From JAUNKE01 sp041853585 (lineage in GTDB: Bacteria > Bacillota > Clostridia > Peptostreptococcales > Filifactoraceae), in NCBI GenBank assembly GCA_041853585.1, contig JBGZSM010000027.1, positions 1 to 9,470 on the forward strand: 9,470 bases of DNA. Direction: 5' to 3'. The notes under the pieces were generated by a model. That model saw only the letters and a program-made list of their open reading frames with translations. It was not told the DNA's origin and ran no database searches. Positions 1-5,419 of this stretch are shown one piece after another. Numbering within the stretch: position 1 is the stretch's first letter; every line of letters begins with the position of its first letter. Both the position numbers and the translations under genes were made by a program.

Positions 1-4
1 CGTC

Positions 5-44
5 ATGCCATCAAGACTCGTTTCTCTTTTGGTCTTGACGGCAT
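5..44 (-). other. Stem-loop at the left window edge
   Basis: Two 13-nt arms (5-17 and 32-44) are complementary around a 14-nt loop. On the minus strand every position pairs, with one G-U. On the plus strand that position is an A-C mismatch, so if it acts as RNA it is more likely read from the minus strand, downstream of dsdA. No run of U follows on either strand within the window (GACG, then the edge, on the minus strand), so I do not call it an intrinsic terminator. It may be a processing or attenuator hairpin, or an end of an element that continues outside the window. Confidence 0.45.
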
Positions 45-377
45 CCGACTAAATTCTGTTCTGCAAGTACCCGTTCCATGTGTTGAATTTAGTGCTTTTC
101 AATTTTTTCTACAAAATATGCATTTGCTATTGCAATTTAGTTCGTAAAATTTTATTCTGCCAATAATTCTTTGAAAATACTTTTGTTTCCCTAGAACCGC
201 TTTGAAACATCTCATCGCTTTTCATCCACTCGCAATTTTTTCAGACTTTTAGTTTTTCCTAAAAAAATCACTTCCTTTATATATGTCCTTTATTTCGATT
301 TTTAATAAGCAAATTTTTCGAAGCCATTTCAAATTTTTCAACACGATTTCAGAAAGTCGATTCTAACATTCGATTTT
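45..377. other. Non-coding AT-rich stretch downstream of dsdA
   Basis: About 330 bp between the dsdA stop codon and the edge stem-loop. I found no reading frame with a credible ribosome binding site, apart from a 19-codon GTG frame on the minus strand that I do not support. There is no clear terminator directly after dsdA. The sequence is rich in short A and T tracts. Confidence 0.5.
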
Positions 378-1703
378 CTAAAGCAATTTCTTTCCGCTTT
401 CATAATCTTTATGTTGAATCTCCTTCGGCACCATCGAGCCGCCGGTCGCCCATGCGATATGGGTAATATTGCGCTCGTCGATACCATGCTTTTCGATATA
501 TTTTTTCAAATCGCCATCCGCAAATTCAAAGATGCCGAAGCCTGCCAAAGCGGACGGCTCTAAGGAAATATTTTCGCTGTCCGTCATCAGCGCGAGCAAT
601 TTGAGCATGGTTTCATCCTGCACGCTGAAACATCCGCTGACCAAATGCTCCAGAGTCTTTCCGACAAAGCCCGATGCGCGTCCCACCGCCAAACCATCGG
701 CTATCGTCTTATTGTCGATTCCGAAATCCTGCACCGAGTATTCGTCATGCGTCTTGGTCATGCAACCCAAGAGCATACATGGCGAATGTGTCGGTTCTGC
801 AAAGAAGAAATGCACCGCATCGCCAAACACATTTTTGAGACCAAAAGCCACACCGCCCGGTCCGCCGCCAACACCGCAAGGCAGATAGACAAAAAGCGGA
901 TGCGCTTTATCCACCGCAATGCCCAGCTCCTTGAGCTGATTTTCCAATCGCAACGCCGCCACCGAATATCCCATAAAGAGATTGACGGAATTTTCATCAT
1001 CGACAAAGTAGCTGTTCGGATTCTGCATCGACAGTCGGCGTCCTTCTTCAACCGCCTTGCTGTAATCATCCGCATACTCGATGACTTCGACTCCTTTTTC
1101 CCGAAGCAGCGCCTTTTTCCAAGCCTTTGCATCCGATGACATGTGAACCGTCACTTTGAAACCGAGTTTTGCACTCATGATGCCGATGCTCAGTCCTAAA
1201 TTGCCGGTCGAGCCGACCGCAATATGATATTTCCCGAAAAATGCACGCATCTCATCGCTGTCCAATTTGCTGTAATCCTCATTTTTGTCGAGCATCTTGT
1301 GCTCAATCGCCAATTCTTCGGCATGTTTGAGAACCTCATAGATGCCGCCGCGCGCCTTGATGGAACCGGAAATCGGAAGTGCATTGTCGCATTTTAAAAA
1401 CAAATCGCCGGCGATTTGAACATGATAAAGCTTTTCAACCGCGGCTTTCATTTTCTCTATCTTCACAAAAGGCGACTCGATGATTCCGCCTGCTTCCTGC
1501 GTCTGCGGAAAAGCCGATTTGATAAATGGTGCAAAACGAATCAAACGCTCACTCGCCTCCATCATATCCGCTTTTTTGACGGAGATGTTTTGCATCGCTT
1601 TCTCAAAAGACTCCAGCTCCTCGTTGAGCCAAAGCACTTCCTTCATCTCCTTCATCGCTTGGAGCTTTGGATACTGCTCCAACAATTTGCTTTTATCCGG
1701 CAT
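378..1703 (-). CDS. dsdA: D-serine dehydratase (D-serine ammonia-lyase)
   Basis: A cytoplasmic PLP enzyme that converts D-serine to pyruvate and ammonia; in the family this detoxifies D-serine and allows its use as a carbon and nitrogen source. The 441 residues match the length of Escherichia coli DsdA almost exactly. Visible hallmarks are the PLP-binding lysine motif SGSIKARGG (Lys116), the asparagine loop GSTGNLGLSIG (164-174), the glycine-rich phosphate-binding loop CGVGGGPGG (276-284) and the conserved C-terminal WATGGSMVPKE (418-428). A GGGAGG site lies 5-6 nt before the ATG. It is the second gene of a two-gene unit, 14 bp after a GNAT acetyltransferase, transcribed from the promoter in repeat copy R1. 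No dsdC-type regulator or D-serine transporter is present in the window. The identification is firm; threonine dehydratase or another fold-type II PLP enzyme is unlikely given the DsdA-specific N-terminal region. Confidence 0.96.
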   Translation of the reverse strand: MPDKSKLLEQYPKLQAMKEMKEVLWLNEELESFEKAMQNISVKKADMMEASERLIRFAPFIKSAFPQTQEAGGIIESPFVKIEKMKAAVEKLYHVQIAGDLFLKCDNALPISGSIKARGGIYEVLKHAEELAIEHKMLDKNEDYSKLDSDEMRAFFGKYHIAVGSTGNLGLSIGIMSAKLGFKVTVHMSSDAKAWKKALLREKGVEVIEYADDYSKAVEEGRRLSMQNPNSYFVDDENSVNLFMGYSVAALRLENQLKELGIAVDKAHPLFVYLPCGVGGGPGGVAFGLKNVFGDAVHFFFAEPTHSPCMLLGCMTKTHDEYSVQDFGIDNKTIADGLAVGRASGFVGKTLEHLVSGCFSVQDETMLKLLALMTDSENISLEPSALAGFGIFEFADGDLKKYIEKHGIDERNITHIAWATGGSMVPKEIQHKDYESGKKLL

Positions 1704-1717
1704 AAGACCTCCCGCCT

Positions 1718-2197
1718 CTACTTAAAATATTTTACAAACAAATTCATATCGGTTGCCATATAGCCTTTCGCCACATAGAACACATTACTCTTTTTATTCG
1801 TTTTGTTGCCGAGCGCCTGCACTCTTTTGTATCCGTTCTCTCTTGCAAAATTTTCGATGTATTTCATCGCCTCCGTACCGAGACCCTGGTCTCGATATTC
1901 ATCTCGAATATACATATCGTCGATGGTCAACATCTTTCCTCTCGACCAAATGCTGAAACCGCGCAACACATTGACAAAGCCCACGGAATATCCGTCCGCC
2001 TCAATCATCAGCAGCAAAATCTGCTCCTTGCTCTGCATCGCATCGTCAAACACTTCGCCAAGCTCCCGTTCACTGATTCGATTTATGTAATCCCACACAT
2101 CCGAATCATTCGCTTCATATTCCATAAACTCTTTATTAAGCTCCACCCACATATCTTTGTCGAATTGGGTACATTCCCGAATTTTTATTCTCGCCAT
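1718..2197 (-). CDS. GNAT family N-acetyltransferase
   Basis: A 159-residue single-domain GCN5-related acetyltransferase, expected to move an acetyl group from acetyl-CoA to an amine. The substrate is unknown. Motif A is clear: the beta-4 strand LTIDDMYIRDEY is followed by the acetyl-CoA pyrophosphate loop RDQGLG (about 102-107) and the helix TEAMKYIENFARENG. The C-terminal VFYVAKGYM is the usual motif B. The first in-frame ATG (2203) abuts GGAGG with no spacer, so I chose the second ATG at 2197, which puts AAAGGAGG 6 nt upstream. Its stop codon is 14 bp before dsdA, so the two are almost certainly co-transcribed. Co-transcription suggests, but does not prove, a link to amino acid metabolism. 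It is not obviously related to the other acetyltransferase in the window beyond the fold. Confidence 0.9.
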   Translation of the reverse strand: MARIKIRECTQFDKDMWVELNKEFMEYEANDSDVWDYINRISERELGEVFDDAMQSKEQILLLMIEADGYSVGFVNVLRGFSIWSRGKMLTIDDMYIRDEYRDQGLGTEAMKYIENFARENGYKRVQALGNKTNKKSNVFYVAKGYMATDMNLFVKYFK

Positions 2198-2231
2198 CGG
2201 CATCCTCCTTTGAATTCTTCAATCCAGTCTT

Positions 2232-2250
2232 GTTATCATTATATCATAAC
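2232..2250 (-). promoter_or_regulatory. Extended -10 promoter with overlapping dyad for GNAT-dsdA
   Basis: On the minus strand TGATATAAT (2238-2246) is an exact extended -10 element (TGnTATAAT). The hexamer 17 bp upstream (CTGTGT) is a poor -35, as expected for extended -10 promoters. The box is embedded in an imperfect 19-bp palindrome, GTTATGATATAATGATAAC, with arms GTTAT and ATAAC. This could be an operator. The expected transcript starts near 2231 and gives a short leader to the GNAT start at 2197. Confidence 0.6.
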
Positions 2251-2306
2251 TTGTCAGCGCACACAGTATTTTTTGTGAAAATCCGATAAGGGATTACAAC
2301 AGCATT

Positions 2307-2378
2307 CTATATTTTTTCGTCGAATCTTTTGCCAAATTTTATCTCAAAATATGCTGCCGAAAAGGTTCCAAATATCAT
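2307..2378 (-). CDS. Possible 23-residue ORF inside repeat copy R1
   Basis: ATG with TGGAG 5 nt upstream opens a 23-codon frame starting MIFGTFSAAYFEIKFGKR and ending in TAG. The copy in R2 is intact and the same length, with a single Thr-to-Ile change at residue 5. The frame stays open for about 15 codons before the ATG, so it could equally be the tail of a decayed gene. No family is recognised. The sequence coincides with a long RNA/DNA stem, so conservation may reflect structure rather than protein. Confidence 0.22.
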   Translation of the reverse strand: MIFGTFSAAYFEIKFGKRFDEKI

Positions 2379-2442
2379 AAACTCTCCATAGCGCTCAATT
2401 CTATTTTTTGCTTTTGAATGATTTTATACCAAATTTCAAAAT

Positions 2443-2489
2443 AAAAAAGGAGCTAGTACAGAATGAAAAACTCATTCCGTAACAACTCC
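2443..2489 (-). terminator. Intrinsic terminator, R1 copy
   Basis: Minus-strand stem of 17 positions (2473-2489 with 2449-2465) with 16 pairs, three of them G-U, and a 7-nt loop, followed by six U and then AUU. Pairing is clearly better on the minus than the plus strand, which fixes the direction. It would end transcripts arriving from the histidine phosphatase gene, about 300 bp upstream, and insulate the R1 promoter. Confidence 0.85.
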
Positions 2490-2556
2490 CACTCACTAAT
2501 TACCATAGCCTATTTGTTTCTCTATATCCTAATCAGTATTTCTTTAGTTCCTGTTT

Positions 2557-2709
2557 TTAGTTGTTTTTATACCTGTTTTTCGTAGCTTTTGAATTATTTA
2601 GTATCATCCGTATCAAGAGTGATGCTATAATCTCAAGAATATTGTGTTCTCCTGACGATGCATAACTGCTACATTCCCAATATCCTTCATTCTCAATATC
2701 CTTACCAAC
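2557..2709 (-). pseudogene. Protein-like reading frame remnant without a start codon
   Basis: A 50-codon open frame runs from just after a TAA (2710-2712) to a TAA (2557-2559). It contains the protein-like string DIENEGYWECSSYASSGEHN, then a hydrophobic stretch IIASLLIRMIL and a basic tail. There is no ATG or GTG near its beginning and no ribosome binding site, so it looks like the C-terminal tail of a lost gene, lying just downstream of the histidine phosphatase. I do not recognise the family. It could also be chance. Confidence 0.25.
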
Positions 2710-2796
2710 TTATGCTATCAGTGCACCCTAAATCCCACAAGTTAAATCTTGTAAAATTTTCGATAATCATCCCAAACAATAGCTACTTGATTATTG

Positions 2797-3360
2797 CTAA
2801 ACCTCATGTCTGATTATCTCACTGCATCGCAAGTCCTCATCAAACACAAATTCAACGATATAAGGCATTTTTGCTTTCATCTTAACAAAATCCGAATAAC
2901 CGAAAGAGGAATCATAGAAGTTAAGGATAGTACATAGAGCTGTTCCATGACCTCCCAATACGATATTTTTTCCGTTATGCTTTTCTATCAGCTTTTGTAA
3001 AGCCTTAATATTTCTCTCTTGTACCTCCTTCAAACATTCTCCGTCCGATAGCTTAAAAGAAAAATCAGACCATTGCCTGCGACAGAATGCGTTAAAATCT
3101 TCGATCCATGCACTGTCAACTTTTCTTTCCCGAAAATCTTCTATGATCTCAGCTTCCGCTCCGACCGATTCTGTAAAATCTTTGATTGTATCAATTGCCC
3201 TTTTAAACGGAGAAGATACCGCCACCGCGATCTCTTTATCTCGCAAAAACTCTGTCACCTTTTTACGATCCCTCAGTCCTTTTTCAGTAAGCTCCCTCAT
3301 CCTGTCATCATGATTCTCATAATTCGACTCTGCATGCCTCACATAATACACTTTGGTCAT
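2797..3360 (-). CDS. Histidine phosphatase family protein (phosphoglycerate mutase-like)
   Basis: A 187-residue cytoplasmic protein of the histidine phosphatase superfamily, whose members transfer or remove phosphate through a phosphohistidine. Visible catalytic features are the N-terminal VRHAES (Arg8, His9, the RHG-type motif with Ala for Gly), SSPFKRA (49-55, second phosphate-pocket Arg54), an acidic FRER segment (Glu78 as likely proton donor) and GGHGT with the second catalytic His138. The start is the ATG at 3360, with GGAGG 4 nt upstream. A longer in-frame reading from 3399 would translate through that ribosome binding site and is rejected. The substrate cannot be predicted: the length fits small broad-specificity phosphatases (GpmB/CobC-like), not the longer dPGM. 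It stands alone between two long spacers, with its own putative promoter. Confidence 0.88.
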   Translation of the reverse strand: MTKVYYVRHAESNYENHDDRMRELTEKGLRDRKKVTEFLRDKEIAVAVSSPFKRAIDTIKDFTESVGAEAEIIEDFRERKVDSAWIEDFNAFCRRQWSDFSFKLSDGECLKEVQERNIKALQKLIEKHNGKNIVLGGHGTALCTILNFYDSSFGYSDFVKMKAKMPYIVEFVFDEDLRCSEIIRHEV

Positions 3361-3397
3361 TTGTCCTCCTTCTTCCCTCTTTTTGGAAAAACCTTCC

Positions 3398-3425
3398 ATT
3401 TTATTCGGCTAAAGATTTTAATCAA
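3398..3425 (-). promoter_or_regulatory. Putative promoter of the histidine phosphatase gene
   Basis: Minus-strand TTGATT (3420-3425), a 16-bp spacer, then TAAAAT (3398-3403). Each hexamer matches consensus moderately. Transcription would begin near 3391, about 30 nt before the ATG at 3360. Its -35 lies 1 bp from the stem-loop at 3427-3452. Confidence 0.4.
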
Positions 3426-3426
3426 T

Positions 3427-3452
3427 CATTGAGCCGATACCGTATCTCAATG
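3427..3452. other. Hairpin CATTGAG/CTCAATG upstream of the phosphatase promoter
   Basis: Perfect 7-bp arms (3427-3433 and 3446-3452) enclose 12 nt that include a smaller dyad, GATAC-G-GTATC. There is no U-run on either side, so it is not a standard terminator. Its place directly upstream of the putative -35 would suit a regulator binding site. Confidence 0.35.
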
Positions 3453-3484
3453 CCCTAAAAATGTTCTCCGCAAGATGTGCATAC

Positions 3485-3622
3485 CTAGCCCGCTATTACT
3501 TTTCTTTGCCTTTTTATGAAAATAATCAAGCTTCCCTCCGCACAAAGGATAGTCCTCCGGCTCTTCACGCCAAAGGTTTTTAAAAACCTAACGATTTTTT
3601 CTCTGCTTTGTACTTCCGTCAC
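3485..3622 (-). CDS. Possible 45-residue basic ORF or coding remnant
   Basis: In the 329-bp gap between the histidine phosphatase and the second acetyltransferase, a minus-strand GTG frame of 45 codons begins MTEVQSREKIVRFLKTFGVK and is rich in Lys and Arg. It lacks a convincing ribosome binding site. A perfect 16-bp palindrome, AGGTTTTTAAAAACCT (3574-3589), lies within it. The composition is protein-like, but I recognise no family. It may be a remnant, part of an intergenic repeat, or chance. Confidence 0.2.
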   Translation of the reverse strand: MTEVQSREKIVRFLKTFGVKSRRTILCAEGSLIIFIKRQRKVIAG

Positions 3623-3689
3623 TCTTTGTTTTCTTTATTTATGGTTTGCCCATTAAGTAGGCACACCTCGTAAAACCGGAGGTTGTTAT

Positions 3690-4229
3690 CTAAATCTTAT
3701 GATTGATAGAGTAATCTCGGAAATATTGCGGTATCAGTTCATAATCAATAGACGATTGCCATTCACCCAATTGATCTGTCCACGCGTCATGATTTACTCT
3801 TATCTTTTGAAAGCCCAACAATTCGTAAATATGCTGTGCTCTAAGATTCTTCAGGTTCGTATCCAAAACGATCTTCAAAAATCCTGTGGAAAATAGTTCT
3901 TTGATAAACAAACTCAGAATGATTCGCCCGAGTCCCTTCTCCTGATAATCGGACTCGCATATTTTGATGCCGATTTCTGCTGTGTGGTCACCTATGTTGC
4001 GATAATTCATTTCTCCGATAGAACGCCCACCATATTCAATAATCAATGTACGCCCTTTTTCATCACAGCCATGCACAATTAGCCTGCTGACTTCATCTGG
4101 AGTCGTAGCAATCCCGTTTGGAAATCCGGCGTGCGCCATAACAGCTCCATCATTCCACCAATCAGCAAGCTGCCGGCAGTCAGCAAGAACTGCATTTCGA
4201 ATACATATACTATTTAAACTAATGTTCAT
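3690..4229 (-). CDS. GNAT family N-acetyltransferase (RimJ/RimL-like)
   Basis: A 179-residue acetyltransferase of the Acetyltransf_3 (RimJ/RimL, antibiotic and polyamine acetyltransferase) type, predicted to acetylate an amine with acetyl-CoA. Evidence: the N-terminal IRNAVLADCRQLADWWND opening typical of the group, a central strand GRSIGEMNYRNIG, then motif A with AEIGIKICESDYQEKGLG, where QEKGLG is the acetyl-CoA loop, and the late motif NLRAQHIYELLGFQKI. The start has GAGGT about 7 nt upstream. It begins 33 bp after the membrane protein gene and probably shares its transcript. No clear terminator follows: a 5-bp hairpin near 3667-3685 lacks a U-run. The substrate is unknown. An aminoglycoside-modifying role is conceivable from the fold but has no direct support. 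Confidence 0.88.
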   Translation of the reverse strand: MNISLNSICIRNAVLADCRQLADWWNDGAVMAHAGFPNGIATTPDEVSRLIVHGCDEKGRTLIIEYGGRSIGEMNYRNIGDHTAEIGIKICESDYQEKGLGRIILSLFIKELFSTGFLKIVLDTNLKNLRAQHIYELLGFQKIRVNHDAWTDQLGEWQSSIDYELIPQYFRDYSINHKI

Positions 4230-4262
4230 TATTTTACCTCTTACACAGCATTATAATTCGAA

Positions 4263-4724
4263 CTAAACCTCAAAAATATCTTCTTTTCTAAAAGCAACCA
4301 CTCCGTATCGATTTTTATTACTTTTGCTTACATAAACTACTACATGTAGATTTTCTAATTTATCCAACGGTGATAAAAGGTAAAGACCACTTATAGTCTT
4401 ATGCTCCACCCCATTAACTTCATACGCACACTTGATACGAGCCGTTATATAACTTCCAATCCTAACCATGTTTAATGGAATTACTTTGATGCGAGAGGCC
4501 TCATAACAATCGCCGTAGTTCATTATTTTTTTCAGTCGGTATTCATCCCACCTAGCTTTTAATATAAGCAATAATGCAACAGTAATCCACAGGACACCAT
4601 TGAACAAAAAAGCTGTATTAGCGTTATTATAATACAAAAAAATTCCCAACAGAGTAAACGGAATTCCGAAACCGATACCTGAAAATCGGCTTACTTTAAG
4701 CCATGGAGTCTCTATATATTTCAT
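4263..4724 (-). CDS. Small membrane protein with two transmembrane helices
   Basis: A 153-residue protein with two hydrophobic segments (about 15-32 and 38-56) forming a short hairpin, followed by a positively charged stretch and a soluble C-terminal domain rich in beta-strand-like segments. That layout resembles small DUF3592-type membrane proteins, but I cannot assign the family with confidence. No catalytic motif is visible. I chose the ATG at 4724, preceded by AAGGGAG at about 9 nt. The alternative ATG at 4769 would add 15 residues that run through this ribosome binding site. By position it is the first gene of a two-gene unit with the acetyltransferase. The nearest recognisable upstream promoter is that of repeat copy R2, about 380 bp away. 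Confidence 0.72.
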   Translation of the reverse strand: MKYIETPWLKVSRFSGIGFGIPFTLLGIFLYYNNANTAFLFNGVLWITVALLLILKARWDEYRLKKIMNYGDCYEASRIKVIPLNMVRIGSYITARIKCAYEVNGVEHKTISGLYLLSPLDKLENLHVVVYVSKSNKNRYGVVAFRKEDIFEV

Positions 4725-4755
4725 CTTTATTGTCTCCCTTCCATTTATCGTTTCG

Positions 4756-5070
4756 TCAAAGACAATCAAATTTCCAGCATTTTAATAAACAATAATTTGT
4801 AAACAAAAGCATGATAGAAGAAGTTTCCGAAGCAATCCAATCACATACTTTACTTTTTAAGACAAAGTGAATTTCCAATTTCAATGCAAAATATGTACTC
4901 AACAAATAAAGCCATTAGGCTTCGTAAGGCTTCAAACAAAATCATGCCTTAAATATCGCACAAAACAACTCGCCATAAATTTTCATATCATATGTCGGCG
5001 AACCCATTCCAACAAAATATACCTTATAAAAACATTCGTAGTATAAGAGACCAAAGCACCATAGTTGCGA
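4756..5070 (-). pseudogene. Degenerate reading frame interrupted by two stops
   Basis: One minus-strand frame runs from the edge of repeat R2 almost to the membrane protein gene. It contains protein-like stretches (for example FVGMGSPTYDMKIYGELF and STYFALKLEIHFVLKSK), with stops at 4942-4944 (TGA) and 4915-4917 (TAA) and a final TGA at 4756-4758. There is no good start or ribosome binding site. It may be a decayed gene, a non-coding dispersed repeat with chance reading frames, or the long leader of the membrane protein transcript. The family is not recognised. Confidence 0.25.
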
Positions 5071-5095
5071 CTTTGGAATTTTTCAATCCAGTCTT

Positions 5096-5114
5096 GTTAT
5101 CATTATATCACAAC
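5096..5114 (-). promoter_or_regulatory. Extended -10 promoter of repeat copy R2
   Basis: The same TGATATAAT box as in R1 (5102-5110) within the same palindrome, but one arm carries a substitution (GTTGT instead of GTTAT), which weakens the symmetry. If active, it would transcribe a long leader through 4770-5095 into the membrane protein-acetyltransferase pair. Confidence 0.45.
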
Positions 5115-5170
5115 TTGTCAGCGCACACAGTATTTTCTGTGAAAATCCGATAGGGAATTGCAACAGCATT

Positions 5171-5242
5171 CTATATTTTTTCGTCGAATCTTTTGCCAAA
5201 TTTTATCTCAAAATATGCTGCCGAAAAGATTCCAAATATCAT
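5171..5242 (-). CDS. Possible 23-residue ORF inside repeat copy R2
   Basis: Intact counterpart of the ORF at 2307-2378: same length, same upstream TGGAG and same stop, with Ile instead of Thr at residue 5. The single difference between the two copies is non-synonymous, so coding constraint is not shown. Confidence 0.22.
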   Translation of the reverse strand: MIFGIFSAAYFEIKFGKRFDEKI

Positions 5243-5312
5243 AAACTCTCCATAGCGCTCAATTTTATTTTTTTGCTTTTGAATGATAACTTGTTATGCG
5301 CATCTATCAAAC

Positions 5313-5358
5313 AAAAAGGAGCTGCTGCAGAAGGAAAATTCCATTCCGTAACAACTCC
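5313..5358 (-). terminator. Intrinsic terminator after atoA (R2 copy)
   Basis: Minus-strand stem beginning GGAGTTGTT (5358 leftwards) and closing in AGCAGCTCC, with a few G-U pairs and two mismatches, followed by five U. It lies about 60 bp after the atoA stop and ends the CoA-transferase operon. The outer stem matches the R1 terminator; the inner part and loop differ, with some changes that keep pairing. Confidence 0.82.
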
Positions 5359-5419
5359 ATTTCGATTGTTATTTTGATTTCGTATTGCAATTTGTTTTGA
5401 CTCGTTTCAGCAAATACAA

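Larger units (their letters stand above)
2208..2489 (-). repeat. Intergenic repeat unit copy R1 (terminator, sORF, promoter)
   Basis: A direct-repeat partner of 5071-5358. The core 2220-2422 aligns with 5084-5287 with about seven substitutions and one T-tract indel by hand, roughly 96% identity, including an invariant stretch of about 65 bp. Read on the minus strand, the unit begins with a terminator hairpin, then a diverged linker of about 25 bp, a conserved 23-codon ORF, a long imperfect stem, and an extended -10 promoter. Similarity stops at the GGAGTTG end of the terminator on one side and just before the GNAT ribosome binding site on the other. No terminal inverted repeats or target duplications were seen. 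Here the promoter serves the GNAT-dsdA operon. It could be a duplicated intergenic region or a dispersed non-coding repeat. Confidence 0.9.
5071..5358 (-). repeat. Intergenic repeat unit copy R2 (terminator, sORF, promoter)
   Basis: Direct-repeat partner of 2208-2489, in the same orientation and with the same internal order. The terminator at one end lies about 60 bp after the atoA stop codon and so serves the CoA-transferase operon. The extended -10 promoter at the other end points towards the membrane protein gene, with about 380 bp between. Unlike R1, no ribosome binding site follows: similarity ends where the GNAT leader of R1 reaches its AAAGG, and here the sequence becomes CCAAAGTCGC, the start of a small CCAAAG/CTTTGG hairpin. 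The linker next to the terminator differs from R1 over about 25 bp, while the core is nearly identical. Confidence 0.9.

Noticed and set aside
758..1132. Alternative minus-strand frame of 124 codons within dsdA
   Set aside because: It overlaps the well-supported dsdA frame, has no ribosome binding site, and reads as an arginine/serine-rich shadow of it.
645..1139. Plus-strand frame of 164 codons opposite dsdA
   Set aside because: Antisense to a conserved enzyme gene with no start signal or family resemblance.
2208..2489. Repeat as an insertion sequence or CRISPR unit
   Set aside because: No transposase, no terminal inverted repeats, no target duplications, and only two widely spaced copies without regular spacers.
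3361..3399. Longer N-terminus for the histidine phosphatase
   Set aside because: It would translate the GGAGG site that clearly serves the ATG at 3360, and the extra residues precede the normal VRHAES start of the family.
3663..3690. Terminator after the second acetyltransferase
   Set aside because: Only a 5-bp stem (ACCTC/GAGGT) with no U-run on either strand.
4725..4769. Longer N-terminus for the membrane protein
   Set aside because: The extension runs through the AAGGGAG site, and the upstream ATG has no ribosome binding site of its own.
5051..5076. CCAAAG/CTTTGG hairpin at the edge of R2 as a terminator
   Set aside because: The stem is only 6-7 bp with internal mismatches, and the following TCTCTT is a poor U-run; it would also terminate just after the R2 promoter.
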